Shown in pieces: positions 7,796-15,555 of a stretch of 64,000 bases of DNA (positions are counted from its first letter, which is position 1; every line of letters starts with the position of its first letter). Where the stretch lies: NCBI GenBank assembly GCA_900100895.1, contig FMTX01000015.1, positions 1 through 64,000 on the forward strand. Direction: 5' to 3'. A model generated the notes under the pieces. That model was given only the letters and a program-made list of their open reading frames with translations. It was not told the origin of the DNA and searched no databases. The translations under genes were made by a program, and so were the position numbers. The stretch is from Lachnospiraceae bacterium YSD2013. Its GTDB lineage: Bacteria; Bacillota; Clostridia; Lachnospirales; Lachnospiraceae.

Positions 7796-8707
7796 ATGAA
7801 AGGGAGATTGTTATTAATATTATTGCTGGGGGTGACGATGATGTTCCTGTTCGGATGCGGCAAGAAGCAACCGCAGTATCAGCTGAAGCTTGACGGCTAC
7901 GGCCTTGAATCGTCTAAGACTGCATATGCTGAGGGTGAGAAGGTTACTGTGACTTTCCCTGCGGAGTATATAGGAACGGACACCGACTACAACTTCACCG
8001 CCGATAGTGAAGATGTGAAGCTAAGCCGCGACTACAGTGGCAAGAAGGGCTATGTCATGAAGTTCACCATGCCCGCGCACGATGTGACGATATCCGTAAG
8101 GTCGAGCAACAGCATGAGCTTCGACCCTACAGCGATTGATTATGAAGAGTCCGAGGAAGGTGAGAACACGGACAAAGAAACCGACACTACAAGCGTGGAA
8201 GCCGAACCCGCGGAACCCGCACCGGCTACCGAGGAGAAGACTCTTGTAGTCGTATTCTCCGCAACCGGCAATACCAAGGACGTTGCCGAAAAGATTGCAA
8301 GCCTCACAGGCGCAGACTTATACGAAATCAAGCCCGCAGTGGAATACACCACGGAAGACCTCGACTGGAACGACAAGAACAGCCGCACCACCATCGAGCA
8401 GAACGACCCGAGCTCGCGCCCGGAAATAGGCAGCGAACCCGTTGACCTTACGGGCTACACCCGCATATTTATCGGCTACCCCATATGGTGGGCAATCGAA
8501 CCTCGTATCATGGATACATTTGTGGAAAGCTATGACTTCGACGGCATCACCATGATTCCTTTCTGCACTTCGGGAAGCAGCAGCCTCGGACAGAGCGGCA
8601 AGAACCTTGAGAAACTCGCAGGATCCGGCAACTGGCAGGCCGGCAGGCGCTTCAAAGGCGGCGCCTCCGAGAACGAAGTAAGCAAGTGGCTGGGAACTCT
8701 CGAATAA
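7796..8707 (+). CDS. Membrane-anchored lipoprotein with C-terminal flavodoxin domain
   Basis: I take the ATG at 7796 (303 residues) rather than an in-frame upstream ATG at 7745, because AAGAAGG lies correctly before it and it gives a clean lipoprotein signal peptide ending LFGC. Residues about 20-110 form a beta-rich domain, then an acidic, Glu/Thr/Pro-rich linker. From about residue 145 a flavodoxin domain begins (VVVFSATGNTKDVAEKIA, then IFIGYPIWWA), a fold that binds FMN and carries one or two electrons. It should work outside the membrane. The next gene starts 1 base after its stop and encodes a DUF4405 membrane protein, so an electron-transfer pair is plausible. Confidence 0.85.
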   Translation: MKGRLLLILLLGVTMMFLFGCGKKQPQYQLKLDGYGLESSKTAYAEGEKVTVTFPAEYIGTDTDYNFTADSEDVKLSRDYSGKKGYVMKFTMPAHDVTISVRSSNSMSFDPTAIDYEESEEGENTDKETDTTSVEAEPAEPAPATEEKTLVVVFSATGNTKDVAEKIASLTGADLYEIKPAVEYTTEDLDWNDKNSRTTIEQNDPSSRPEIGSEPVDLTGYTRIFIGYPIWWAIEPRIMDTFVESYDFDGITMIPFCTSGSSSLGQSGKNLEKLAGSGNWQAGRRFKGGASENEVSKWLGTLE

Positions 8708-8708
8708 T

Positions 8709-9332
8709 ATGAAGAAGACCATTGTAAAAAGAACACTCGACATAATCCTGACAATATTGCTGCTTTTCCTTATGGCTTATCAGGTAACCGGTGACCTCTG
8801 GCACGAATGGCTCGGAATCGCGATGACGGTGCTGGTGATAGTCCATCACATACTCAACCGTCGCTGGTACACCGCGCTGTTCAAAGGAAAGTACACCGCC
8901 TACAGAACAGTAATAACGGTGGTAGACTGCCTGCTACTAATAAGCTTCGCACTTGCGGCACTTACAGGCATTTCGATGAGCGCCTACGCGGTACCGTTTT
9001 TGAATGGATTGATTCCGATGATGACGGCGATGAAGCTGCATCTCGGAGTATCGTGGTGGTCATTTGTACTTATGTCGATTCACATAGGGCTTCACTTGAA
9101 ACCGGTTTTTGCGGGCTTAAAGGTGTCCGAACGAGCCAAGCTTATTATTAAGATAGTCTTAGCGGTTTTGGGCGCAATCGGCATCCTCATGCTTTCTTTG
9201 GAAGGTGCCGGTAACTATTTGACATTCAGGACACATTTCGCAACGCATTTCATCGAAGGTCCGACTATAGTAATTATACTTAAGAACATTCTCATGATGT
9301 TGCCGTGGATGGTCACAACAATATATTTTTAG
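8709..9332 (+). CDS. DUF4405 (cytochrome b561-like) membrane protein
   Basis: A 207-residue protein with about five membrane segments and conserved histidines inside helices (VIVHHILNRRWY, then MKLHLGVSWW and MSIHIGLHLKP). This matches DUF4405 proteins, which resemble b-type cytochromes with paired axial His. It starts 1 base after the flavodoxin lipoprotein stop, with no clear ribosome-binding site, so translation is probably coupled. It may pass electrons across the membrane to the extracytoplasmic flavodoxin. The haem-binding role is inferred from the His positions. Confidence 0.75.
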   Translation: MKKTIVKRTLDIILTILLLFLMAYQVTGDLWHEWLGIAMTVLVIVHHILNRRWYTALFKGKYTAYRTVITVVDCLLLISFALAALTGISMSAYAVPFLNGLIPMMTAMKLHLGVSWWSFVLMSIHIGLHLKPVFAGLKVSERAKLIIKIVLAVLGAIGILMLSLEGAGNYLTFRTHFATHFIEGPTIVIILKNILMMLPWMVTTIYF

Positions 9333-9346
9333 GGATATGGAGAAAA

Positions 9347-9811
9347 ATGATAGAACTTAAAATCCTCGGGGCAGAGAATTTCCCCGAAATAATGGCTTTC
9401 GACAAGCTATGCTTCCCCACAGACTGCTGGAAGGAAGAAGATATGAAAGGGCTTCTTGAAGAAGACCGCGCAATTTACTACGCGCTCATGGACGGCGACA
9501 AGCTCGTGGGCGACGCATTTATCTACAACTGGAAAGGCGAGCACGACTACGTTAAGCTAATGAATCTCGCCATCCACCCCGACTACAGGGGACAAGGGCT
9601 TGCTCACAAGCTTCTTAACCACGTGACCGAAGAAATGGTCAAAGACGAAATGTACCGCTTCTGCGGCGAGACCCGCTCCACCAATTACGGGATGCAGAAA
9701 GTCTTCGAAGACTGCGGTTACAAGCTTAACCGCGTGGAGGAGAATTACTTCGACAATCCCCCGGAGAGCGCATACAAATACGTATTACAGATTGAAGACA
9801 GTCAAGCTTAG
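9347..9811 (+). CDS. GNAT-family N-acetyltransferase (RimI-like)
   Basis: The start at 9347 gives 154 residues. It is preferred over an in-frame start at 9305, which overlaps the previous gene, because TATGGAGAAAA precedes 9347. The acetyl-CoA-binding motif appears as LAIHPDYRGQGLAHKLLNHV, followed by the NYGMQKVFEDCGYK helix, as in RimI-type acetyltransferases of protein N-termini or small amines. The substrate is unknown. It is probably the last gene of the operon because a strong terminator overlaps its stop codon. Confidence 0.85.
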   Translation: MIELKILGAENFPEIMAFDKLCFPTDCWKEEDMKGLLEEDRAIYYALMDGDKLVGDAFIYNWKGEHDYVKLMNLAIHPDYRGQGLAHKLLNHVTEEMVKDEMYRFCGETRSTNYGMQKVFEDCGYKLNRVEENYFDNPPESAYKYVLQIEDSQA

Positions 9812-9830
9812 GCTTGGCTGTTTTTATTTT
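9799..9830 (+). terminator. Intrinsic terminator overlapping the GNAT stop codon
   Basis: CAGTCAAGC (9799-9807) and GCTTGGCTG (9812-9820) pair over TTAG and are followed by TTTTTATTTT. Confidence 0.9.
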
Positions 9831-9834
9831 GTGC

Positions 9835-9878
9835 TTGCAAAAGAAAGCCTTCGGTGCTAATATATCAAACAGATATAT
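9835..9878 (+). promoter_or_regulatory. padR promoter with overlapping operator palindrome
   Basis: TTGCAA (9835-9840) and TAATAT (9858-9863) are spaced by exactly 17 bp. ATATATC-AAACA-GATATAT (9860-9878) is an inverted repeat covering the -10, and a related TGATACATATA follows. This suggests autorepression by the downstream PadR protein. Confidence 0.65.
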
Positions 9879-9904
9879 CAAAATGATACATATAGGAGAC
9901 GACA

Positions 9905-10468
9905 ATGGCCAGAGAAAAGAAGATAGACATGGTAGTTTTGGGACTGCTTTCTCACGAGCCCCTTACAGGCTACGATATCAAGAAGGAGATTGACGGAGCA
10001 ATCAGTTTCTTTTGGAAGGGAAGCTTCGGAAATATATACCCGACTCTTAAGGAACTGGAGGCGCAGGGACTGGTTGCGCGCAGCGCGGGAAAGTTGGGAA
10101 AGGCAGAAGACTCCGGGCGCGAGAAGATTGCCTACAGCATCACCGAAGCCGGGCGCGAAGCTTTGAAGGAATGGCTAAACGACGAGAAGGCGAGCAATGA
10201 GCTTAGATATGAGACTCTTCTTAAACTGTTCTTTGGCGCCAATGCCGGCAGGGATATTACGCTTAAGAACATCGAGGCTTTTGAGCAGAAGATTGCCGCG
10301 GATTTAAAGCTGCTTAAGTTCTACAAGGGAAACCTCGAGAAAGTGCTTGATAATGATGACCATGTTTATTTCTACCTCACGGTTTCTTTTGGCGTGGAGA
10401 CTTATGAGGCGTACCTTAAGTGGTGCGGGAAGGCTAAGAAACTCCTGAAGGAGAGGATTAAGAGATGA
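9905..10468 (+). CDS. PadR-family transcriptional regulator
   Basis: The 187-residue protein has the PadR winged-helix domain (about 6-90: VVLGLLSHEPLTGYDIKKEI, then GNIYPTLKELEAQGLV and the YSITEAGREAL wing). An alpha-helical C-terminal dimerisation domain (about 95-185) follows. PadR proteins repress transcription and release DNA on binding hydrophobic ligands or phenolics. It overlaps the next gene by 4 bases (ATGA), so the 4Fe-4S membrane protein is co-translated and is probably part of its regulon. The ligand is unknown. Confidence 0.9.
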   Translation: MAREKKIDMVVLGLLSHEPLTGYDIKKEIDGAISFFWKGSFGNIYPTLKELEAQGLVARSAGKLGKAEDSGREKIAYSITEAGREALKEWLNDEKASNELRYETLLKLFFGANAGRDITLKNIEAFEQKIAADLKLLKFYKGNLEKVLDNDDHVYFYLTVSFGVETYEAYLKWCGKAKKLLKERIKR

Positions 10469-11208
10469 GACAGAAAGTAAGAAAATGTTTGTTGATAGTG
10501 TCGTTTTTATTGTTTCCGATTACGATTTACTATTTTTCGCCGGCGCTTATTATGCAGGCGGCAGCGGAGCATATCATTAACGGAAGCTTTATAGTATTTG
10601 CGGCGATGCTCGTGTTATCGATGTTTTTCGGACGCGCGTGGTGCGGATATTTGTGTCCCGCGGGCGGACTGCAGGAGTGCGCAGGCATGGTTAAGGATAA
10701 GCCCGCGAAGCAGGGGTGGCGCGACAAGATTAAGTTTGTAATCTGGATAGTCTGGATATGCGCGGTGATTGCAACGTTTGTGATGGGCAAGGGCGGTGTG
10801 ACCATCGATCATTTTTTCATGACCGAGCACGGAATTTCGATTACAGAGATTTACGGGTACATAATTTATTACGGAATCATACTTCTTCTTTTTACACCCG
10901 CAATCATTCACGGTAAGCGCGCGACCTGCCATTATCTGTGCTGGATGGCGCCGTTTATGATTATCGGCGGTACAATCGGCAGATGGCTTCACCTTCCGCA
11001 ACTTCATGTTGAGGCCGACAAATCCGCTTGTATCGGCTGCGGCAGATGTTCGAAAGCCTGCCCCATGGGACTTGATGTGAAGACTATGGTGGAAGAAGGC
11101 CGCAACCACAAGTGCTCAGAGTGCATACAGTGCGGCGCCTGCATCGACGAATGTCCTAAGAAAGTGCTGAAGTACAAGGTGCTTTGGACAAAGCAGGAGC
11201 AAAAATAA
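10465..11208 (+). CDS. Membrane 4Fe-4S protein (NapH/RnfB-like electron carrier)
   Basis: A 247-residue protein with four to five membrane helices. The cysteine motifs are WCGYLCPAGGLQEC (about residue 53) and CHYLCWMAPF (about 153). A C-terminal double ferredoxin domain reads CIGCGRCSKACP and CSECIQCGACIDECP. This is the NapH/4Fe-4S-binding family, which moves electrons at the membrane. Its start overlaps the padR stop. No partner oxidoreductase is adjacent, so the donor and acceptor are unknown. A related protein occurs at 23559. Confidence 0.85.
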   Translation: MRQKVRKCLLIVSFLLFPITIYYFSPALIMQAAAEHIINGSFIVFAAMLVLSMFFGRAWCGYLCPAGGLQECAGMVKDKPAKQGWRDKIKFVIWIVWICAVIATFVMGKGGVTIDHFFMTEHGISITEIYGYIIYYGIILLLFTPAIIHGKRATCHYLCWMAPFMIIGGTIGRWLHLPQLHVEADKSACIGCGRCSKACPMGLDVKTMVEEGRNHKCSECIQCGACIDECPKKVLKYKVLWTKQEQK

Positions 11209-11297
11209 TTGTGCGAATTGATTGTATAATTAAAATATAATAAAATGTAGATATAATCTTTATCGATAGAGACCTATTGCACACAGCGAGGTGACAG

Positions 11298-11621
11298 ATG
11301 AGACTTTCTACACTTAACAAAGAATTCAAACTCGTAAGACAGGAAGCTATGGACATGTTCGTGAAGTTAAGCCAGGTGGATCCCAATCTTGTGTTGATTG
11401 AGGAGTACTGGATTACTTCCGACGAGACCATGGGCAACAGATGCGCGTTCTTTGAGTCCTACACTCAGGCGGAAGAATACGCGTATATGCTCGCAGCCAA
11501 TCGTGCGTCCCAGAACGCAAACGGCGAGAAACCTTTCATCATCTACGTTAACGGTAAGGAGACCAAGGTAGACGGTAAGCTTAAGCAGTATTTGAAGGGC
11601 GATTTTGAATTAAAGAGATAA
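11298..11621 (+). CDS. Small protein of unknown function
   Basis: A 107-residue soluble protein with GAGGTGA 4 bases before ATG and a terminator 22 bases after the stop, so it looks like a genuine single-gene unit. It has no signal peptide or cysteine motif. It is mixed helix and strand with a basic C-terminal KLKQYLKGDFELKR. I do not recognise a family. Several TATAAT-like hexamers lie between 11225 and 11257, but none has a convincing -35. Confidence 0.75.
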   Translation: MRLSTLNKEFKLVRQEAMDMFVKLSQVDPNLVLIEEYWITSDETMGNRCAFFESYTQAEEYAYMLAANRASQNANGEKPFIIYVNGKETKVDGKLKQYLKGDFELKR

Positions 11622-11642
11622 TCAATAGAGCAGAATAAGAGG

Positions 11643-11680
11643 GCAACAGTCATCCTTTTGACGGGTGATTGTTGCTTTTT
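11643..11680 (+). terminator. Intrinsic terminator
   Basis: GCAACAGTCATCC and GGGTGATTGTTGC pair with G-U wobbles and are followed by TTTTT. Confidence 0.85.
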
Positions 11681-11792
11681 GCTTATCAGCCGGCCGGAGA
11701 AAGAGTCTCTTGCGAGGCGACACCTTCCGCTCGGGCATATAGTATCCTTATTTCAGATGAAATACTGATTAAGGAAAGTGAGGTTGTTATTT

Positions 11793-12596
11793 ATGTACGG
11801 AGCAATTTTAGGAGATATTATAGGCAGCAGATTTGAGTTCGACCGCGGCGGAAAGACCAAGGACTTTGAACTTATTACCCGCGAAGATTCGTGGACTGAC
11901 GATACGGTAATGACGGTTGCTGTGGCAGAGGCTTTGCTGAGCCTTGACCGCGACGCGGCGGTTTCTGAGATTGAAGAAGCTTGCACTCGGACGATGCAGG
12001 ATTGGGGCGCTAGATATCCTTTTGCCGGATATGGGCTTCGATTCGGAGCGTGGCTCGGCGCAGAGAATCCGACACCTTACGGAAGCTTCGGAAACGGCTC
12101 CGCCATGCGTGTCTCTGCAGTCGGCTGGCTCTACGATACTGTAGAGAGAACACGTGAAGTAGCACGCGCAACAGCCGCTGTAACCCACAATCATCCCGAA
12201 GGCCTTAAAGGCGCCGAGTGCACGGCAACAGTAATCTTCCTTGCCCGCACCGGAACCGCTCGCGAGGAAATCAAGGCCTATGTAGACCGCGAATTTGGTT
12301 ACGATTATTCCGAAACACTCGATGAAATGCGCGCCCGTCACAATCACGACGAATCCTGCATGGATTCCCTTCCCAAGGCACTTCGCAGTTTCTTTGACGG
12401 CACTTCCTACGAGGATGTAGTCCGTAACGCAGTCTCTCTCGGCGGCGACACCGATACCCTTGGCGCAATCGCCGGGGCCATGGGAGAAGCTTTCTTTGGC
12501 GTGCCGGAGGACCTTAAGCACAAGTGCATGGAGCTGATAGAGTCCGATATGGCCGATGTGGTGAAGAAATTTACTGTGGCAATGAAGAATAAGTAA
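11793..12596 (+). CDS. ADP-ribosylglycohydrolase (DraG/ARH family)
   Basis: I take ATG at 11793 (267 residues), with GTGAGG 9 bases upstream, over a GTG at 11778 whose AAGGAA lies too close. Family motifs appear in order: GAILGDIIGSRFE near the N-terminus, TDDTVMT (the first metal-binding Asp pair), GSFGNGSAMRV, THNHPEGLKGA, and GGDTDTLGAIAGA (the second metal site). Such enzymes remove ADP-ribose from Arg or Ser residues or hydrolyse O-acetyl-ADP-ribose with two Mg2+ or Mn2+ ions. No ADP-ribosyltransferase partner is encoded nearby, so the substrate is open. It appears to be a single-gene unit. Confidence 0.9.
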   Translation: MYGAILGDIIGSRFEFDRGGKTKDFELITREDSWTDDTVMTVAVAEALLSLDRDAAVSEIEEACTRTMQDWGARYPFAGYGLRFGAWLGAENPTPYGSFGNGSAMRVSAVGWLYDTVERTREVARATAAVTHNHPEGLKGAECTATVIFLARTGTAREEIKAYVDREFGYDYSETLDEMRARHNHDESCMDSLPKALRSFFDGTSYEDVVRNAVSLGGDTDTLGAIAGAMGEAFFGVPEDLKHKCMELIESDMADVVKKFTVAMKNK

Positions 12597-13065
12597 ACTT
12601 TTCCCGTGACTTATTGCATAGAAAAACATTAAAAAGTCAATTTCATGACTAAAACAAGTAAAAAGTGTTCGTAGGGTCAACACTCGATTTCATTTTCTTG
12701 CGAAAAGAATATACATTGTGAGAAAAACCATTGTAGGGTGGCTCCCTGAGGAGCAGCAAAATATAGTTATGTTAACCAAAACACGTTAATTTATTGACCC
12801 CAGAGGCACTGTTTTGCGTTTTTAGTCAACAAGGCCTTTTTTGAAAGGCTCAAATGGAACGAAACGATATATTATCGAGTAACAATTCGCACTGATATGC
12901 GAGCAACATAGAGCGCACCTTGAACGGGATGGTTTACATAAGTCAAGCCACCCGTTTTCATTTGTCCATTCTCAACGTTTCTGTTGAACATCACGCGAAA
13001 TCCATATATCATATAGTAAAACGTTATTATTAGGGTTTTCAGGGTTACCAAAACAGGAGAGGGTT
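12597..13065. other. 469-bp gap with several hairpins, no gene seen
   Basis: Inverted repeats include AGTCA/TGACT (12635-12651), GTGTT/AACAC (12667-12685), GCTCC/GGAGC (12740-12753), GCCTTT/AAAGGC (12834-12849) and CGATA/TATCG (12865-12877). A terminator-like hairpin followed by TTTT lies at about 12927-12957. No open frame of useful size with a ribosome-binding site was found. It may hold a small RNA or long leader. Confidence 0.4.
12984..13012 (+). promoter_or_regulatory. Promoter of the sugar sensor operon
   Basis: TTGAAC (12984-12989) and TATCAT (13007-13012) are separated by 17 bp, 54 bases before the first binding-protein start. Confidence 0.6.
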
Positions 13066-14043
13066 ATGAAAAAGAACAAATTGTGGAGTGTAGCGCTGGC
13101 AGTGGCGTTAGCCCTGTCGCTCGTGGGGTGCGGCAAGGAAGCGGAACCGGCCAAAGAAGACGGAATACTCTTAGGCGTCAGTCAGATCGGTTCCGAGAGT
13201 GCGTGGAGAATAGGCAACACCCGCGACATTGAGGAGCAGGCTGACAGGTACGGCATCAACCTCATGATGGAGAATGCCAACCAGAAGCAGGAGAATCAGA
13301 TTGCCGCGATAAGGCGGTTTATTGCGTATAAAGTTGACGTTATTGCTTTTTCCCCCATAGTGGAAGAAGGCTGGGACAATGTGCTCAAGGAAGCCAAGGA
13401 CGCGGGCATCCCCGTAATTCTTGTAGACAGAGATATCAACACGGCCAAAGAAGGCCTCACTACCTGCCTTATCGGCGCCGACTTCTACAAAGAAGGCGTC
13501 ATGGCAGCCGAGTACCTCATCAGAAAGGCCGATGCCCTCGAGATGGATCACGTGAACATCGTAGAGATTGCGGGGACGGAGAATTCTACGCCCATGAGAC
13601 AGCGTCAGGCGGGCTTCTACGATACGATAGCGGGCGACCCGAGGATGACGGTGCTTGAAAGTATCGACGGCGACTTCCTTAAGAGCCGCGGCGCAGAATG
13701 CATGCGCTATCTACTCGAAACCTACGGCGACCAAATCGACGCCGTGTACAGCCACAACGACGAAATGACACTCGGCGCGCTTCCGGAGATTGAAAAAGCG
13801 GAATTCGTACCGGGACAGGACATAATTATCATATCCATCGACGGCGGTCAGGAAGCCATCGATGTGCTCAAAGAGGGTAAAATAAACTGCGTTGTCGAAT
13901 GCACTCCCAAGCTTGGCAAGGCTCTGATGGAGACTGTGCTTAAGCTTAAGAACGGGGAAGAAGTGGATGCTTTGATTCACCCCGAGGAGGAAGTGTTCAG
14001 CGACGAGATGGATACATCTACCATTGCACCGAGAGGTTACTAG
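13066..14043 (+). CDS. Sugar-binding lipoprotein of RbsB/YtfQ type (probable sensory binding protein)
   Basis: The 325-residue protein has a lipoprotein signal ending LSLVGC and a type I periplasmic-binding fold. GVSQIGSESAWRIGNTRDIE and the following NANQKQENQIAAIRRFI region resemble YtfQ, the galactofuranose-binding protein. The hinge-domain motif is IAFSPIVEEGW and the later motif is YSHNDEMTLGA. AGGAGAGGG precedes the start. It is encoded directly before the sensor kinase and response regulator, while a second binding protein accompanies the transporter. It may therefore present sugar to the kinase rather than to the permease, though it may do both. Confidence 0.85.
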   Translation: MKKNKLWSVALAVALALSLVGCGKEAEPAKEDGILLGVSQIGSESAWRIGNTRDIEEQADRYGINLMMENANQKQENQIAAIRRFIAYKVDVIAFSPIVEEGWDNVLKEAKDAGIPVILVDRDINTAKEGLTTCLIGADFYKEGVMAAEYLIRKADALEMDHVNIVEIAGTENSTPMRQRQAGFYDTIAGDPRMTVLESIDGDFLKSRGAECMRYLLETYGDQIDAVYSHNDEMTLGALPEIEKAEFVPGQDIIIISIDGGQEAIDVLKEGKINCVVECTPKLGKALMETVLKLKNGEEVDALIHPEEEVFSDEMDTSTIAPRGY

Positions 14044-14053
14044 GCTATAACAA

Positions 14054-14072
14054 GCGCCGGGTAACGTGGCGC
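14054..14072 (+). other. Intercistronic hairpin
   Basis: GCGCC (14054-14058) and GGCGC (14068-14072) form a short stem between the binding-protein and kinase genes, just upstream of GAAAGGA. It may set relative expression of the two. Confidence 0.4.
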
Positions 14073-14085
14073 GAAAGGATAGAGT

Positions 14086-15555
14086 ATGGGGAAGGTTAAA
14101 AAAGAAAAAAGTATTCTGGGGCAGATAAGCGACCTAAGTCACAGGCTCGTTCTCATGCTGGTGATACCTATTGTCATCAGCCTTGTTCTCATGCTTATTT
14201 ATGCTGCCAAGTATCATAGTTCCATATCCAGAATGGGCACCATCGCAAGCCTTAAGACCGTGGTGACCGAGGACATACCCGGAGCCGCCTGGAACATCGT
14301 AAGCGGCCGCGAAACCCTTGAAGAAAGCGGCATCTACCCATCTATTCATTCAGTTAACGACACCATTGAAGACATCACTGACCGAACCGGTCAAGAGAAT
14401 AGACTTGCCCTTATCGTGGCAAGCCGAACCATGCAAACGCTTGAAAATTACGTCGATAAGATACGCGACAACATGAAAGCCGACGTTCCGGTAGTGCAGA
14501 GCGAAGAGGAACTCGAGGAAGTAAGAGACGTTGCGGCACTCGTAGACAGTATGCTTAACGACTACATCGCTCAGGAAATCGAGTCTACCGCCCGCATGAG
14601 CGTGAGCCTCCGACTGGTCATTCTCATGACCGCCATTGCCGAAGTCCTCATAGTAGTCATAGCCCTCTGGTACAGGAACCGTTCGGTAAAAGCAACCGCG
14701 ACCTCAGTAAGACAGCCCATCGAGCGCCTCGAAGAAGTGGCAGCCAAGATTGCCGAGGGCTCCCTCGATGCAAGACTTGCGGACACCGACGTAACAGAAC
14801 TGAGAAATTTGACTCATCAGGTCAACACCATGGCGGACCGCTTAAAAAGCATGATGGAAAAGAGCAATCAGGACGCGAAAACCCTGAGAAAAGCGGAACT
14901 TCGTACCCTTCAGGCTCAGATAAACCCGCACTTTCTATATAACACTCTTGACGCAATCGTCTGGAAAGCGGAAGCGGGTGAAAAGGACGAGGTAATTCAG
15001 CTTACCAGTGCCCTCAGCAATTTCTTCCGAATCAGCCTATCCTCCGGTGCCGACTGGATCCCCATCAGCCAGGAGAAAAAACACATCGAAGGTTACCTTA
15101 CCATTCAGCAGACCCGTTACCGCGACATCATGGATTACGAAATTGACATCCCTGACGAAATCGGTGACTACTATATACTGAAGCTTCTTTTGCAGCCACT
15201 TGTTGAAAATGCGCTGTATCACGGCATTAAGATTAAGAGAGGCGGCGGCATCATCAAGGTAAGTGCGAAGCTTCAGGACAACTATCTTATATTCAGCGTG
15301 CGAGATACCGGCTCCGGCATGACACCTGAACAGCTTAAAGAACTCAAAGATAAGATGAAGAAAGGCCAGCCCTCCGTCAGTGAAGGCGGTGGCGGCGGCT
15401 TCGGACTTGTAAACGTTAACCTTCGTATCAGACTTTATTACAATCAGACAGACGGGTTACAGATAGAAAGCAGCGAGGAAGGCACCACCGTAAGCTTCAG
15501 GGTGCCGCTTAGGACGAGAGAGGAGATATTTGAGAATGAAAGTATTCTTAGCTGA
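14086..15555 (+). CDS. YesM-type sensor histidine kinase
   Basis: A 489-residue membrane kinase. TM1 spans about 20-41, the extracytoplasmic sensor region about 42-172, and TM2 about 174-195. A HAMP domain (about 197-255) precedes the His_kinase domain, with the phospho-acceptor His282 in AQINPHFLYNTLDA. A GHKL ATPase follows, with LLLQPLVENALYHGIKI (N box) and DTGSGM and GGGGFGLVNVNLRI (G boxes). This family senses sugars, often through a binding protein, and phosphorylates an AraC-type regulator, which is exactly the next gene (20-base overlap). Confidence 0.93.
   Translation: MGKVKKEKSILGQISDLSHRLVLMLVIPIVISLVLMLIYAAKYHSSISRMGTIASLKTVVTEDIPGAAWNIVSGRETLEESGIYPSIHSVNDTIEDITDRTGQENRLALIVASRTMQTLENYVDKIRDNMKADVPVVQSEEELEEVRDVAALVDSMLNDYIAQEIESTARMSVSLRLVILMTAIAEVLIVVIALWYRNRSVKATATSVRQPIERLEEVAAKIAEGSLDARLADTDVTELRNLTHQVNTMADRLKSMMEKSNQDAKTLRKAELRTLQAQINPHFLYNTLDAIVWKAEAGEKDEVIQLTSALSNFFRISLSSGADWIPISQEKKHIEGYLTIQQTRYRDIMDYEIDIPDEIGDYYILKLLLQPLVENALYHGIKIKRGGGIIKVSAKLQDNYLIFSVRDTGSGMTPEQLKELKDKMKKGQPSVSEGGGGGFGLVNVNLRIRLYYNQTDGLQIESSEEGTTVSFRVPLRTREEIFENESILS

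Noticed and set aside
2591-12596. One NAD/ADP-ribose module made of PnuC, TIR, DHH and ADP-ribosylglycohydrolase
   Set aside because: The genes are on different strands and separated by unrelated operons and terminators. Only the DHH-TIR pair is adjacent enough to claim.
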